Below, in pieces: positions 33,439 through 42,525 of a stretch of 64,000 bases of DNA. Under the pieces are notes generated by a model that was not told the DNA's origin, made no database searches, and was given only the letters and a program-made list of their open reading frames with translations. The stretch is taken from assembly GCF_024181225.1 (NCBI RefSeq), contig NZ_CP051198.1, positions 1,302,001 to 1,366,000 on the forward strand. The letters run 5' to 3'. Source of the DNA: Treponema sp. OMZ 787 (lineage in GTDB: Bacteria; Spirochaetota; Spirochaetia; Treponematales; Treponemataceae). The number at the start of each line of letters is the position of its first letter. Within the stretch, counting starts at the first letter, position 1. The translations under genes and the position numbers were made by a program.

Positions 33439-35466
33439 ATGAACAATGCACTTGAAGCTATAGCTCTTTCTATCAGAAGTCTTTCGATGGACGCAATCGA
33501 AAAGGCAAATTCCGGTCATCCGGGGCTCCCTCTTGGGGCTGCCGAGTTGGGAGCCGCCCTTTATGCTAAAATTTTAAGACATAACCCTAAAAATCCGGAT
33601 TGGAAGGATAGGGACCGCTTTGTGCTTTCTGCAGGCCACGGCTCGATGCTCTTGTATTCGGCCCTGCATATTTCAGGCTATGATGTTTCGATTGACGATA
33701 TAAAGAGTTTTAGACAGCTCGGCTCCAAGTGTCCCGGGCATCCCGAATACGGCGACACTCCCGGAGTTGAAACTACCACGGGCCCCTTGGGGCAGGGTAT
33801 TTCGACGGCTGTCGGCATGGCTGTTGCCGAAAAGATGCTTGCAGCCCGATTTAATACAAACGAACACAAAATAGTGAATCACTACACCTATGCCTTAGTC
33901 GGTGAAGGCTGTTTGATGGAAGGCGTATCTTCAGAAAGCTCCAGCTTGGCCGGCCACCTAAAATTAGGAAAACTCATAGTTTACTATGACGAAAATAAGA
34001 TTACGATAGACGGTTCTACCGATCTCACATTTACCGAAAACATCGAAGAAAGATACAAGGCCTACGGCTGGCAGGTATTGAGGGGTTCAATGTATTCATT
34101 TGAAGATATTGAGCGGCTCACTCTTGAGGCCAAGAAGGATGAAAGACCTACCCTCATCATCCTAAAGTCGGTTATAGGGCAGGGGGCTCCGACCGTTGCA
34201 GGTAAAAACAAGGCCCACGGCGCTCCTCTCGGCAAAGACGGCCTTGCCGAAGCCAAGAAAAATCTCGGCCTCGAAGGCAAGGGAGACTTTTATGTTGCGG
34301 AAGAAGCCTATGCCTTCTTTAAAAAGAGAAACGAGGAATTAGCCCAAGCCGAGGCCGAATGGAACAAAACCTTTGAGGCTTGGTCAAAGGCCAATCCCGA
34401 AAAACGAAAAGAATGGGATCTTTCCTTTGCCCAAGGCGGAGCCGACGAAGCCCTTGTAAAATCGGTAAAGCTCCCCGAATTTAAAAAGGATGAGGCAATT
34501 GCAACCAGAGCTGCCTCAAAAAAGGCCTTAAACGAGTTTGCAAAAGCTCTTCCCAACCTTGTAGGAGGTTCTGCCGATTTGGAAGGCCCCAATGCCGTAG
34601 GCTTGGAAGGCATTTCTGCCTTTTCGCCTGAAAATCCATCGGGCCGCTACCTTTATTTCGGTATCAGGGAATTTGCAATGGGTACAATTACAAACGGAAT
34701 CCAGCTTCACGGCGGGTTTAGGGCCTTTTGTGCGACCTTCTTGGTCTTTGCAGATTATTTAAGACCGGCTCTCCGTCTTGCAGCCTTGATGAAGCTTCCT
34801 TCGATCTATGTTTTTACCCATGACTCAATCTTTGTAGGGGAGGACGGCCCGACTCATCAGCCGATAGAGCTTTTAGCCTCCTTGAGAGCTATCCCGAATG
34901 TGCTTGTTTTACGTCCCGCCGATGCGGAAGAAGCCGGAGAAGCATGGAAAGAGGCTCTCTTACACAAGGACGGCCCCGTATGCCTCATCCTAAGCCGCCA
35001 AAATTTACCTGTCTTGGAAAAGGCCGATCTTTTTTGGAGGGAGTCGGTTAAAAACGGTGCATACATTGTAAAGGATGTTGAAGCTTCTGCCTGCGGCTGT
35101 AGCCTGGGTAAGCCTGAGAGGACTCCCGACATAACTGTTTTGGCTACCGGTTCCGAGGTCAGCATGGCAGTAAAGGCTGCAAGCCTTGTAAAGGATAAAA
35201 AGGTCAGAGTTGTCTCAGTTTTATCGAAAGAAAGATTTGAAACTTCTCCTAAGGACTTTAAACATTCCGTTTTGGGCGGATGTAAAAAGCATATCCGCGT
35301 TGTTACTGCCGAAGCCGGAGTTGCCCAAGGGTGGGAAGGCTGGACAGGCTGCAAGCACGACAATTTTTCGATTGAACGCTTCGGCACCTCAGCTCCCGGC
35401 GGAAAGGTTGCAGAACACCTGGGCTTTACGGCAGAAAACCTGGCGAAGCTGATAGAAAAGAAGTAA
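33439..35466 (+). CDS. tkt: Transketolase
   Basis: The 675-residue enzyme moves two-carbon units between sugar phosphates in the pentose phosphate pathway. Seen are the N-terminal NSGHPGLPLGAA, LSAGHGSMLLYS, GPLGQGISTAVGMA, the thiamine diphosphate motif GEGCLMEGVSSE-x-SSLAGHLKL-x-YYDENKITIDG, and in the pyrimidine domain HDSIFVGEDGPTHQP. A GGAGG site precedes the ATG. The C-terminal part carries a small Cys/Gly-rich insertion (ASACGCSLGKPERTP). The gene is richer in G+C than its neighbours, as expected for a highly expressed gene. lepB starts four bases after its stop. Confidence 0.96.
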   Translation: MNNALEAIALSIRSLSMDAIEKANSGHPGLPLGAAELGAALYAKILRHNPKNPDWKDRDRFVLSAGHGSMLLYSALHISGYDVSIDDIKSFRQLGSKCPGHPEYGDTPGVETTTGPLGQGISTAVGMAVAEKMLAARFNTNEHKIVNHYTYALVGEGCLMEGVSSESSSLAGHLKLGKLIVYYDENKITIDGSTDLTFTENIEERYKAYGWQVLRGSMYSFEDIERLTLEAKKDERPTLIILKSVIGQGAPTVAGKNKAHGAPLGKDGLAEAKKNLGLEGKGDFYVAEEAYAFFKKRNEELAQAEAEWNKTFEAWSKANPEKRKEWDLSFAQGGADEALVKSVKLPEFKKDEAIATRAASKKALNEFAKALPNLVGGSADLEGPNAVGLEGISAFSPENPSGRYLYFGIREFAMGTITNGIQLHGGFRAFCATFLVFADYLRPALRLAALMKLPSIYVFTHDSIFVGEDGPTHQPIELLASLRAIPNVLVLRPADAEEAGEAWKEALLHKDGPVCLILSRQNLPVLEKADLFWRESVKNGAYIVKDVEASACGCSLGKPERTPDITVLATGSEVSMAVKAASLVKDKKVRVVSVLSKERFETSPKDFKHSVLGGCKKHIRVVTAEAGVAQGWEGWTGCKHDNFSIERFGTSAPGGKVAEHLGFTAENLAKLIEKK

Positions 35467-35469
35467 AAT

Positions 35470-36027
35470 GTGCCTAAAAATCATAAGAGAAAATTCTTTT
35501 GTCTTGTTTGCTTTATATTTTTTCTTATTTTTCTCAAAACTTTTATAGTTGATATAAAGCGTGTTTCGGGCACTTCTATGGAGCCTTCTTTAAAGAACGG
35601 GGATTATGTACTTGTCTTTAAGGCTGCCTACGGCGTAAAACATCCCTTCAAAAACAGGTATGTTTTACGCCGTGCAATGCCTAAAGTTGAAGATATAATC
35701 GTCTACCGAAAAGACGGCCGTTTTACCGTAAAAAGATGCTTAGGTATTCCGCAAGAACCTATAGAATTTTCTAAAAAATTAGGGTACAATGGCTTTTACG
35801 ATTATTCGATGAAGGTTTCCGGAAAAGATATACCCTTGACGGCTGTTCAATTTGCTAATTTGGGCGGAATGCTCCGGGGCGTGTCTTCCATGAAGGAGGT
35901 CTATCGTATTCCTGCCGGAACAGTTTTGGCCGTTGGGGATAATTTGGATGCTTCATGGGATTCAAGAGATTACGGCTTTGTCCTCGTTGACGGTATTTAC
36001 GGTAAGGTTGTTGTATGGGAGAAGTAG
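35470..36027 (+). CDS. lepB: Signal peptidase I
   Basis: The 185-residue protein has an N-terminal membrane anchor (about 9-28), the catalytic Ser in SGTSMEPSL (Ser36), the catalytic Lys in GRFTVKRCLG and the family box GDNLDASWDSRDYGFV. It cleaves signal peptides outside the inner membrane. It starts at GTG (35470), four bases after tkt, with no clear Shine-Dalgarno site, so translation is probably coupled. Its last 13 bases overlap the penicillin-binding protein gene. Confidence 0.92.
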   Translation: MPKNHKRKFFCLVCFIFFLIFLKTFIVDIKRVSGTSMEPSLKNGDYVLVFKAAYGVKHPFKNRYVLRRAMPKVEDIIVYRKDGRFTVKRCLGIPQEPIEFSKKLGYNGFYDYSMKVSGKDIPLTAVQFANLGGMLRGVSSMKEVYRIPAGTVLAVGDNLDASWDSRDYGFVLVDGIYGKVVVWEK

Positions 36028-37877
36028 ATAGTTTTATTCCTAAAGGCAGATTTTTGGTTTTTATAGGTTTATTAATATTATTCACCGGTTTGCTTATACT
36101 CCAATTTGCAAGGTATATGATAATGAAAGAACCTATAGTTCTTAAGCCCAAAATTGTAACCGAACGCGGTACTATATATGACAGAAATAAAAAAATCCTT
36201 GCAGTGCAAACGACAGTCTACAATCTATATGCCGATAAAACCCTTATGAAAAATCCTGCCGATGCCGCGAAGGCCCTTGCTCCGGTTTTAATGCAAAACG
36301 AGTCTGTGCTCTTGGAAAAAATTCAAGATTCAAAATCCAATTTTTTATATTTAAAAAAAAGAATGAGCGAAAGCGAAAGAGATTTGGTTAAGACCGTTAT
36401 AGAAGAAAACAAATTAAGCGGTATCCGGTTTGAGTCCGTATTTAACCGAACCTATCCCGAAAACACCTTAGCCTCAACTGTTGTCGGTTTTTTAGGCGAT
36501 GACGGCAGGGGCAAAACCGGTATAGAATACTCCCTTCAAAATATCCTCTCTCCTCCGCCTGAAACGAAGGGATATACTGGTAAGGGCTACGATGTTTATT
36601 TGAGCATAGACGGAAACATTCAGTATATGCTCGAAAAGCTTATCTCGAAAACGATGGAAGAGACAAAGGCGGAATCTGCTGTTTTTCTTGCAGCGGATGC
36701 AAAGACAGGGGAAATTCTTGCCTATGTTAATTCTCCATCTGCTTCTCTTGCAAACTTTATTGAAAGCACGCCCGCACAAAGACTTGATCGTCCTGCAAAC
36801 TATGTTTATGAGCCGGGATCTGTTTTTAAGATATTTTCAATGGCTGCTTTTTTGGAATTAGGATCTACCAAGGACGGACAAACCTATGACTGCAACGCCC
36901 TTTTTGAATTTAACAGGCCGAATGTAAGACCGATAACCTGTTTAAAAACTCACGGAAGGGTAAGCCCAAGGGATGTAATCCGCCTTTCGTGTAATGATGC
37001 AACAGCACAAATTGCCGATATTACCGAAAAAAATGCCTTTTATGAAAAGATTAAGCTTTTCGGTTTCGGCTCTAAGACCAATATAGAACTTCCTGGAGAG
37101 TCGGCCGGGCTTCTAGCAGCTCCTCAAAACTGGTCTATCCGTACAAAACACACAATTGCCATGGGGCAGGAAATAGGAGTATCTGCCCTCCAGCTGGTTG
37201 AAGCCGCAACAGCCTTTACCAATGGCGGTTCCACTATTCGGCTTTCTCTTATTTCGAAAGTTGCCGACAAGGAAGAAAACATTGTCTATCTTCATAAGCC
37301 CTCCGTTGTTAACAAGGTTATATCAGAAAAAAATGCCGATCTTCTTTTAAGTTATATGACAACAGGCTCCATAGAAGGAATAGCTTGGAGGGCTTCGATT
37401 AACGGTGTACCCATTGCCGTAAAAACCGGAACTGCACAAATGGCAAACGAAAAGGGAGGCGGTTACAGTAAAACCGATTTTATTTCAAGCTGTATAGGAA
37501 TTTTTCCGGCTGATGATCCTAAGATTATTTTATATACGGCCGTCATAAAACCTGTGGGACAGATCTACGGCTCCGTTGTTGCCGCTCCCGTAATTTCCGA
37601 GGCCTCGAACGAGATTATAGACTATCTTGGTCTTGCAAGGGAAAACGCTCCTACGGTTGAGCACACGGGCAGGATTCCCATAAGCGAAAATAAGCCTGTC
37701 GTCTTAAAAGATAAGATGCCCGACTTAACGGGAGTTCCTAAAAAGCTTTTACTTGAGCTTCTTTTACAAAAAGACTTTGCGGTCAAGATTACGGGCGACG
37801 GATATGTGACTTCTCAAACGCCTCCGCCCGGAACACCTCTTAAAAAAGGAATGAAAATTGAGCTCAATCTCGAATAA
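36015..37877 (+). CDS. Class B penicillin-binding protein with a PASTA domain (FtsI/PBP2 type)
   Basis: The 620-residue protein has one membrane segment (about 14-35), a dimerisation domain (ERGTIYDRNKKILAVQ), and a transpeptidase domain with active-site Ser in PGSVFKIFSM, SxN as SCN in RLSCNDATAQ, and KTG in AVKTGTAQMA. A single PASTA domain (about 565-620) ends the protein. It crosslinks peptidoglycan, probably at division as in FtsI; whether FtsI or an elongation PBP2 is not certain. It overlaps lepB by 13 bases, and the next gene overlaps it by 20. Confidence 0.9.
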   Translation: MGEVDSFIPKGRFLVFIGLLILFTGLLILQFARYMIMKEPIVLKPKIVTERGTIYDRNKKILAVQTTVYNLYADKTLMKNPADAAKALAPVLMQNESVLLEKIQDSKSNFLYLKKRMSESERDLVKTVIEENKLSGIRFESVFNRTYPENTLASTVVGFLGDDGRGKTGIEYSLQNILSPPPETKGYTGKGYDVYLSIDGNIQYMLEKLISKTMEETKAESAVFLAADAKTGEILAYVNSPSASLANFIESTPAQRLDRPANYVYEPGSVFKIFSMAAFLELGSTKDGQTYDCNALFEFNRPNVRPITCLKTHGRVSPRDVIRLSCNDATAQIADITEKNAFYEKIKLFGFGSKTNIELPGESAGLLAAPQNWSIRTKHTIAMGQEIGVSALQLVEAATAFTNGGSTIRLSLISKVADKEENIVYLHKPSVVNKVISEKNADLLLSYMTTGSIEGIAWRASINGVPIAVKTGTAQMANEKGGGYSKTDFISSCIGIFPADDPKIILYTAVIKPVGQIYGSVVAAPVISEASNEIIDYLGLARENAPTVEHTGRIPISENKPVVLKDKMPDLTGVPKKLLLELLLQKDFAVKITGDGYVTSQTPPPGTPLKKGMKIELNLE

Positions 37878-39753
37878 AGAAAATTTGATTTATAATGCAA
37901 AGCTTTTTTTTAAGCGTTTTCCCGAGCTCTGTACTGCCTTGGGCCTTGACTCCGAAACCGGTATTAAAAAATTTGCCGAAAGAATCCCTGAAAACTATAC
38001 TCTCGAAGATGCAAAATTAAAAGAGAAAGATAAAAAGATTTTTACTGCACGCATAAACGGAAAATACCTTCATTCAAAATATAATCCAATAAGCGAAGCC
38101 GAAAAAAATATCGCCCTCGATTTTTTTAAAGATAGGAGGGCTAAAGATGCTTGTGTTTTTTACGGTCTCGGCTTGGGCTATACTCAGGAGCTTTATGCAA
38201 AAAGCAATCCTCAATCTTCGCTTATTATAATTGAGCCCGACCTTTTTGTTTTTTTTCTTTTTTTACAAAGCCGCCCCTTGGATGATTTTTTTATGCATGA
38301 AAATCTGATGCTTCTTTTAGGCCTTTACCCAAAAGACATCTTGGATTTTTTTGAAAGCAAATCTTTTTTTGATATTCCTGTTTTTAAAATTCAGTCTCTG
38401 ATTGATGTAAGCCCTTCTTGGTTTTCAGAGCTTGAGGCCTTAAAAAAACGGCGGAACGAAAAGACAAATTTAAACAAAAATACATTAAAAAAATTCGGAA
38501 AACTTTGGCTTAAAAATTTTTTAAAAAATATCGGCCGAACCGAAAGTCTTTTAGGTATAAAAAAAATAGAAAATATTTTTTCTTCTTATCCCGCCTTGAT
38601 AATTGCAGCGGGGCCGGGCTTAGACAATACCATAAATCTTGTAAAAGAAAATGAAGATAAATTTATAATCATTGCAGCTGATACGGCTGTAAGGGCCTGC
38701 CATAGACAGGGCCTAAAACCGGACTTTATTCTCTTAATGGATGCCCAATATTGGAACTATCTTCATCTTGCAGATCTTGATATTTCGGATTCGGTTCTTA
38801 TTACCGAGTCTTCAGTATATCCCGCCGTTTTCCGTCTTAAAACGGCCGCCGGCTTTTTATGCACTTCCATGTTTCCTCTTGCTCAATACATCGAAAAAAC
38901 TTTAGGAGAAAAGGGTAAGCTTGTTACGGGCGGCTCTGTTGCAACAGCATGCTGGGATTTTGCAAAGATTATTGGCTGTACCGAAATTATTTTTGCAGGT
39001 CTTGATTTGGCCTTTCCGGATTTTCAGACTCACTTTAAGGGGAGCCGCTTTGAGGAGGATGTAAATTCTTTTTCGAACCGTTTTTTTCCTTCTGAAACGG
39101 CTTCGCACCTAAGTCTTTATTCCGCCTCGCCTCAATTAAAAGAAGGCTATGATGGACAAGTTTTAAGCGACAAGAGAATGCAGATGTACGCTTGGTGGTT
39201 TGAAAGTAAGATTGCCGAATTCCCCGATATTAAAACCTATAATCTTTTGCCCCACGGCTTAAAAATCCCGAATATGCCGGCCCTAAAAATGGAAGATTTT
39301 TTGATTAAAGCGAAGTCTTCTCCGCTTTCAAAAAAAATAAAAATCGATAAGATGAAGGCTTTAATTAGTCTGACTTCTAAGAAAGAAAATGACGCAGCCG
39401 GTTCAAGCCTTTCCTCGGCCTTAAAAGAATTAAGCCGTGAGTTTGAAAGAACCATGAAACTTGCAAAAGAGGGTATGGATATATGCCGGAATGTTTTAGA
39501 CTCCTTACAAAACGGAAAACATCTTGAAGATTCTGTCATAAAAAAAAGTGTAGAAAAACTAAACCTGATAGACGAAAAAATAAAGACCGATAAGACCAAC
39601 ATCATAATAGGTTTTGACCTCTTGCTTGATGAAGATGAAAATAAACCCATTGACGGTAAATCTTTTACCTCGGTTTATGAAAAAAGTTTTTTAATATACA
39701 AGAAGATATATGATACCTGTGCCGTTAATTATCCTTTAAAAATCAAAAGATAG
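37858..39753 (+). CDS. Maf-type (DUF115) flagellin glycosyltransferase
   Basis: The 631-residue protein carries the MAF_flag10/DUF115 core with glycine-rich PALIIAAGPGLDNTI (near residues 243-257), IIAADTAVRACHRQGLKPDFILLMDAQ and GSVATACWDFAKIIGCTEIIFAGLDLAFP. Such proteins transfer nonulosonic-acid-type sugars to flagellin; Treponema flagellins are glycosylated, so this role is plausible. Translation starts at TTG (37858), inside the penicillin-binding protein gene, with AAAGGA about 8 bases upstream; no in-frame ATG preserves the N-terminal domain. The 3' end overlaps the converging CPBP gene by 25 bases. Confidence 0.85.
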   Translation: MSSISNKENLIYNAKLFFKRFPELCTALGLDSETGIKKFAERIPENYTLEDAKLKEKDKKIFTARINGKYLHSKYNPISEAEKNIALDFFKDRRAKDACVFYGLGLGYTQELYAKSNPQSSLIIIEPDLFVFFLFLQSRPLDDFFMHENLMLLLGLYPKDILDFFESKSFFDIPVFKIQSLIDVSPSWFSELEALKKRRNEKTNLNKNTLKKFGKLWLKNFLKNIGRTESLLGIKKIENIFSSYPALIIAAGPGLDNTINLVKENEDKFIIIAADTAVRACHRQGLKPDFILLMDAQYWNYLHLADLDISDSVLITESSVYPAVFRLKTAAGFLCTSMFPLAQYIEKTLGEKGKLVTGGSVATACWDFAKIIGCTEIIFAGLDLAFPDFQTHFKGSRFEEDVNSFSNRFFPSETASHLSLYSASPQLKEGYDGQVLSDKRMQMYAWWFESKIAEFPDIKTYNLLPHGLKIPNMPALKMEDFLIKAKSSPLSKKIKIDKMKALISLTSKKENDAAGSSLSSALKELSREFERTMKLAKEGMDICRNVLDSLQNGKHLEDSVIKKSVEKLNLIDEKIKTDKTNIIIGFDLLLDEDENKPIDGKSFTSVYEKSFLIYKKIYDTCAVNYPLKIKR

Positions 39754-40220
39754 ATTATCCCGTTATGAACCGAGTGGAACAATATAATGCAAAGAGCCGC
39801 TTTTATCGATGCATTTGATAAGCTGCATTTTGCAAGAAATTTATTTTGTATAATAACATATAGACTTCTAAAAATTATTCCTGCCGCCGCTGCATAAAGC
39901 ACATTAAAGATTCCTAAGTAACGGTGAGCCGAAGCAAAAAAAATGATGGGCAATATTTCTGAGACTGCCGCCAATTTGCAGTTTTGGGAATTTTTTTCAT
40001 AAAAACTTTTTATCCTGTAGGGCAAATATATTCGGTATAAAATTTCTTCGTAGGCTGCCAAAAAAACTATCTTTGATATAAAGATTAAAATATAAAAGAA
40101 GCCTTCAGGCTGAGGCGGCGGCGTAAAAGTCTTGTTATTTAAGATCGGCGGGAGAACAAAAATTACGAAAATAAAGATAAATTCAAATAAAATCTTGAGA
40201 GTCTTCTTATCAAAATACAT
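39729..40220 (-). CDS. CPBP-family (CaaX-like) intramembrane protease
   Basis: The 163-residue protein has about four to five membrane segments and the three CPBP motifs: EEILYR (residue about 60), FASAHRY and FHSVHNG. The catalytic Glu-Glu and two His are therefore all present. In bacteria some of these mature peptides or confer self-immunity; the target here is unknown. A TATAAT ends 10 bases before the ATG, giving a leader of only about four bases. It diverges from the PilZ gene and converges with the Maf gene. Confidence 0.85.
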   Translation of the reverse strand: MYFDKKTLKILFEFIFIFVIFVLPPILNNKTFTPPPQPEGFFYILIFISKIVFLAAYEEILYRIYLPYRIKSFYEKNSQNCKLAAVSEILPIIFFASAHRYLGIFNVLYAAAAGIIFRSLYVIIQNKFLAKCSLSNASIKAALCIILFHSVHNGIIYLLIFKG

Positions 40221-40252
40221 AATTTATGGTATTATATCACAAAGAGATAAAT

Positions 40253-41356
40253 ATGTATATTCTTATAGTTTTTGTTATTGTGTTTCTTTTATTAATGGCT
40301 TTCTCGTTTACTCTTCCCGGAAGAAAATTTTTGGACTCAATCCGCTTTTTTACCGAAGGGAAGGATAGGGGCTTTTTGTTTTCCAATCTTTTATTGTTGT
40401 GGCGTACAGCCAACTATGTCGGACTTGAAGATAAGTCCCGTCTTTTTTGGTCTGTTGCTGCCTTGGACGAATGTATACGATTTATTGCCCGTCAGGTTGA
40501 AAACAAGCTGGATGCAGATGTTTCCAAAAAAATGCAAATTTTACTTAACAAACTCTATGATTACCGTACAAAGATTGAACTGGAAGAGGTTCAAAAAAAG
40601 CGAAGACTGGAATCGACACATGAGATCTATATAGGCCAAATTTGTATTCTCTTTGTTCCTAGGGAAACGACAGTTTACGGAAAACTTATGGCGAACACAA
40701 AGGATGAGCTTGTGTTTGCCCTCTTTGATGCATCTGCAGAAAGGGCCGAAAAGGTTAATTGGCAAAATAAGGCTATAAAGGTTTATTTTTGGAAACAAAA
40801 TGATGCTGGATATGTATTTACTTCCGAATCTGTGAAGGCAAAAAAAATAGATGACCGCATAGAAATTTCTGTTAAACATTCAAAAAAAATGCTGCGTACA
40901 CAAAAAAGAAAATCGGTTCGGGCTTCATGCGATATTGAAGGCTTGATGTTTCCTCTTCGAGCCGGAGATCCTTATAATGCCGATTATGAAACTCAAGGCG
41001 GTGTAAAATCAAATGTAAAGGATATATCCGAAGACGGGGCCATGTTTTTTGTACGCGGCAAGGCTGCAAAGGGTATACGCATGAAACTGCAATTTAAGTT
41101 AAAGAATACCGAAATAGTAATGTGCGGCAAGATTGTCCGCTTTGTGTATGATCAGCCTTCCAATAAATCCCGAATTCATTTTCAATGCGAATTTTTAGAT
41201 CAAAGAATGAAAAATGCTATTTTATCGTATATATATAATATAGCCGTGGATGATAATACCGAATTTATAAGCAATATTTTGGAAGAAGAAAATAATGCTT
41301 TTTTAGACAAAGATGAAACGCTGTATGATATTGCAGAAGATAAGGGGGCTGTATGA
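40253..41356 (+). CDS. Membrane-anchored PilZ-domain (c-di-GMP receptor) protein
   Basis: The 367-residue protein has an N-terminal membrane segment (about 3-22), a helical middle part, and a C-terminal PilZ domain with RxxxR (RKSVR) followed by DISEDGAMFFV (the D/NxSxxG motif), so the c-di-GMP-binding residues are present. c-di-GMP receptors govern motility and biofilm in Treponema. The start at 40253 follows AAAGAG at about 6 bases; an earlier in-frame ATG lies inside the promoter region. Its stop overlaps the next ATG (ATGA). Confidence 0.88.
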   Translation: MYILIVFVIVFLLLMAFSFTLPGRKFLDSIRFFTEGKDRGFLFSNLLLLWRTANYVGLEDKSRLFWSVAALDECIRFIARQVENKLDADVSKKMQILLNKLYDYRTKIELEEVQKKRRLESTHEIYIGQICILFVPRETTVYGKLMANTKDELVFALFDASAERAEKVNWQNKAIKVYFWKQNDAGYVFTSESVKAKKIDDRIEISVKHSKKMLRTQKRKSVRASCDIEGLMFPLRAGDPYNADYETQGGVKSNVKDISEDGAMFFVRGKAAKGIRMKLQFKLKNTEIVMCGKIVRFVYDQPSNKSRIHFQCEFLDQRMKNAILSYIYNIAVDDNTEFISNILEEENNAFLDKDETLYDIAEDKGAV

Positions 41357-42525
41357 AAAAAATAATTTTTATTTTCGCTTTTATCTTTTGTTTTTTTTCC
41401 GGATTTGCCGTAGATCAAGACGAGCTTTTGCAATTGCGTAAAGATTTTATTTCTGCAGGAATTGATATAAAGGTTGTTATTTTGCGTTCGCTTTTGCAGT
41501 CTGATGATAAAAGCTTAGTTCCGGTATATCAAGATGCTGTTGAATATGTAAAAAATTCTTATGCAATATTGCAAAATGATGAGAGGCTTTTAAATATAGG
41601 TATAATGGCGGTAACAAAGCTGGGAGAATTAAATGAGATAAAGTCTTCCGGAAATATACGCTACTTGTTCTCTACTGTTGAAAGCGAGGATTTTCAAATT
41701 GCCTGCTTAAAAAGCTTAAGTAAATTAGTACAAAAAGATTCGGCCTTTACTGATTATCTTAATTCTCTTTATGATTCAGGTTTATCCGATTTAATTGCAG
41801 GTAAGGCCTTTAATGTAAAGCTTTTAACGGTTTATGCCGAAGCCCTCGGGAATTTTGCCGATCCTTCGTCTTTTGACATCCTTGTTAAGACCTTATTTTA
41901 TCCTGTAAATGATAGTTTAAAAAATACCGTAAAAACCGCATTAAATAATATTTCTTTTAATTATTTTGATGAAATTTTGGCTAAAACAATACAAAAAAAC
42001 ATACAATATATATGGACACTGTATTTATTGGCAAAAGAAAATAAGCGTATTGAAGGCCCTGAGCTTGGAAGGATTAGTGAGCTTGTAATAGATTACGGGC
42101 TTAAAAATCTAAAAGGCCCGGATCTTGAAAGCTCTGAAAATTTGATTGAAGAAACATTGCCTGTTTTATCCGCTTTAAAATGGAGTAAGGCTTCGTCTCA
42201 GGTCAATAAATTTTTTTACTATGCACAGAGCTTGCGTAAAACAAGTTCAAGGAGCGATGAATTGCTTATAAAGATCATTGATTGTATGGGAAATCTTGGT
42301 ACAATCGAATGTTCTCAAAATTTGTCGATATTTTTAGGTGTGTTAAATTCGGAAACCGAAAAAACAAAGCAATACAGTGAGCCCTTAGTGCTCAGTGTAA
42401 TTACGGCTTTGAGAAAGCTTGGCGACAAAACCGCATTTGACTATCTATTGTATGTTGAATACTTAAATTATTCTGAAACGGTTAAACAAGCTTCTCGAAA
42501 TGCCATAGAGGAGTTAAAGTGGTAA
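41353..42525 (+). CDS. Exported HEAT-repeat-like protein
   Basis: The 390-residue product has a signal peptide (cleavage near SGFA-V, about residue 20) followed by helical repeats in pairs of about 35-40 residues (for example SEDFQIACLKSLSKLVQ, FADPSSFDILVKTLFYP and GDKTAFDYLLYVEYLN), typical of HEAT-like scaffolds. It is probably periplasmic. It overlaps the PilZ gene by four bases and the comEC gene by seven, so the three are expressed together. Confidence 0.78.
   Translation: MKKIIFIFAFIFCFFSGFAVDQDELLQLRKDFISAGIDIKVVILRSLLQSDDKSLVPVYQDAVEYVKNSYAILQNDERLLNIGIMAVTKLGELNEIKSSGNIRYLFSTVESEDFQIACLKSLSKLVQKDSAFTDYLNSLYDSGLSDLIAGKAFNVKLLTVYAEALGNFADPSSFDILVKTLFYPVNDSLKNTVKTALNNISFNYFDEILAKTIQKNIQYIWTLYLLAKENKRIEGPELGRISELVIDYGLKNLKGPDLESSENLIEETLPVLSALKWSKASSQVNKFFYYAQSLRKTSSRSDELLIKIIDCMGNLGTIECSQNLSIFLGVLNSETEKTKQYSEPLVLSVITALRKLGDKTAFDYLLYVEYLNYSETVKQASRNAIEELKW

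Noticed and set aside
34857-35387. A 176-codon minus-strand frame within transketolase
   Set aside because: It is the antisense of a well-conserved transketolase region and has no ribosome-binding site or motif.
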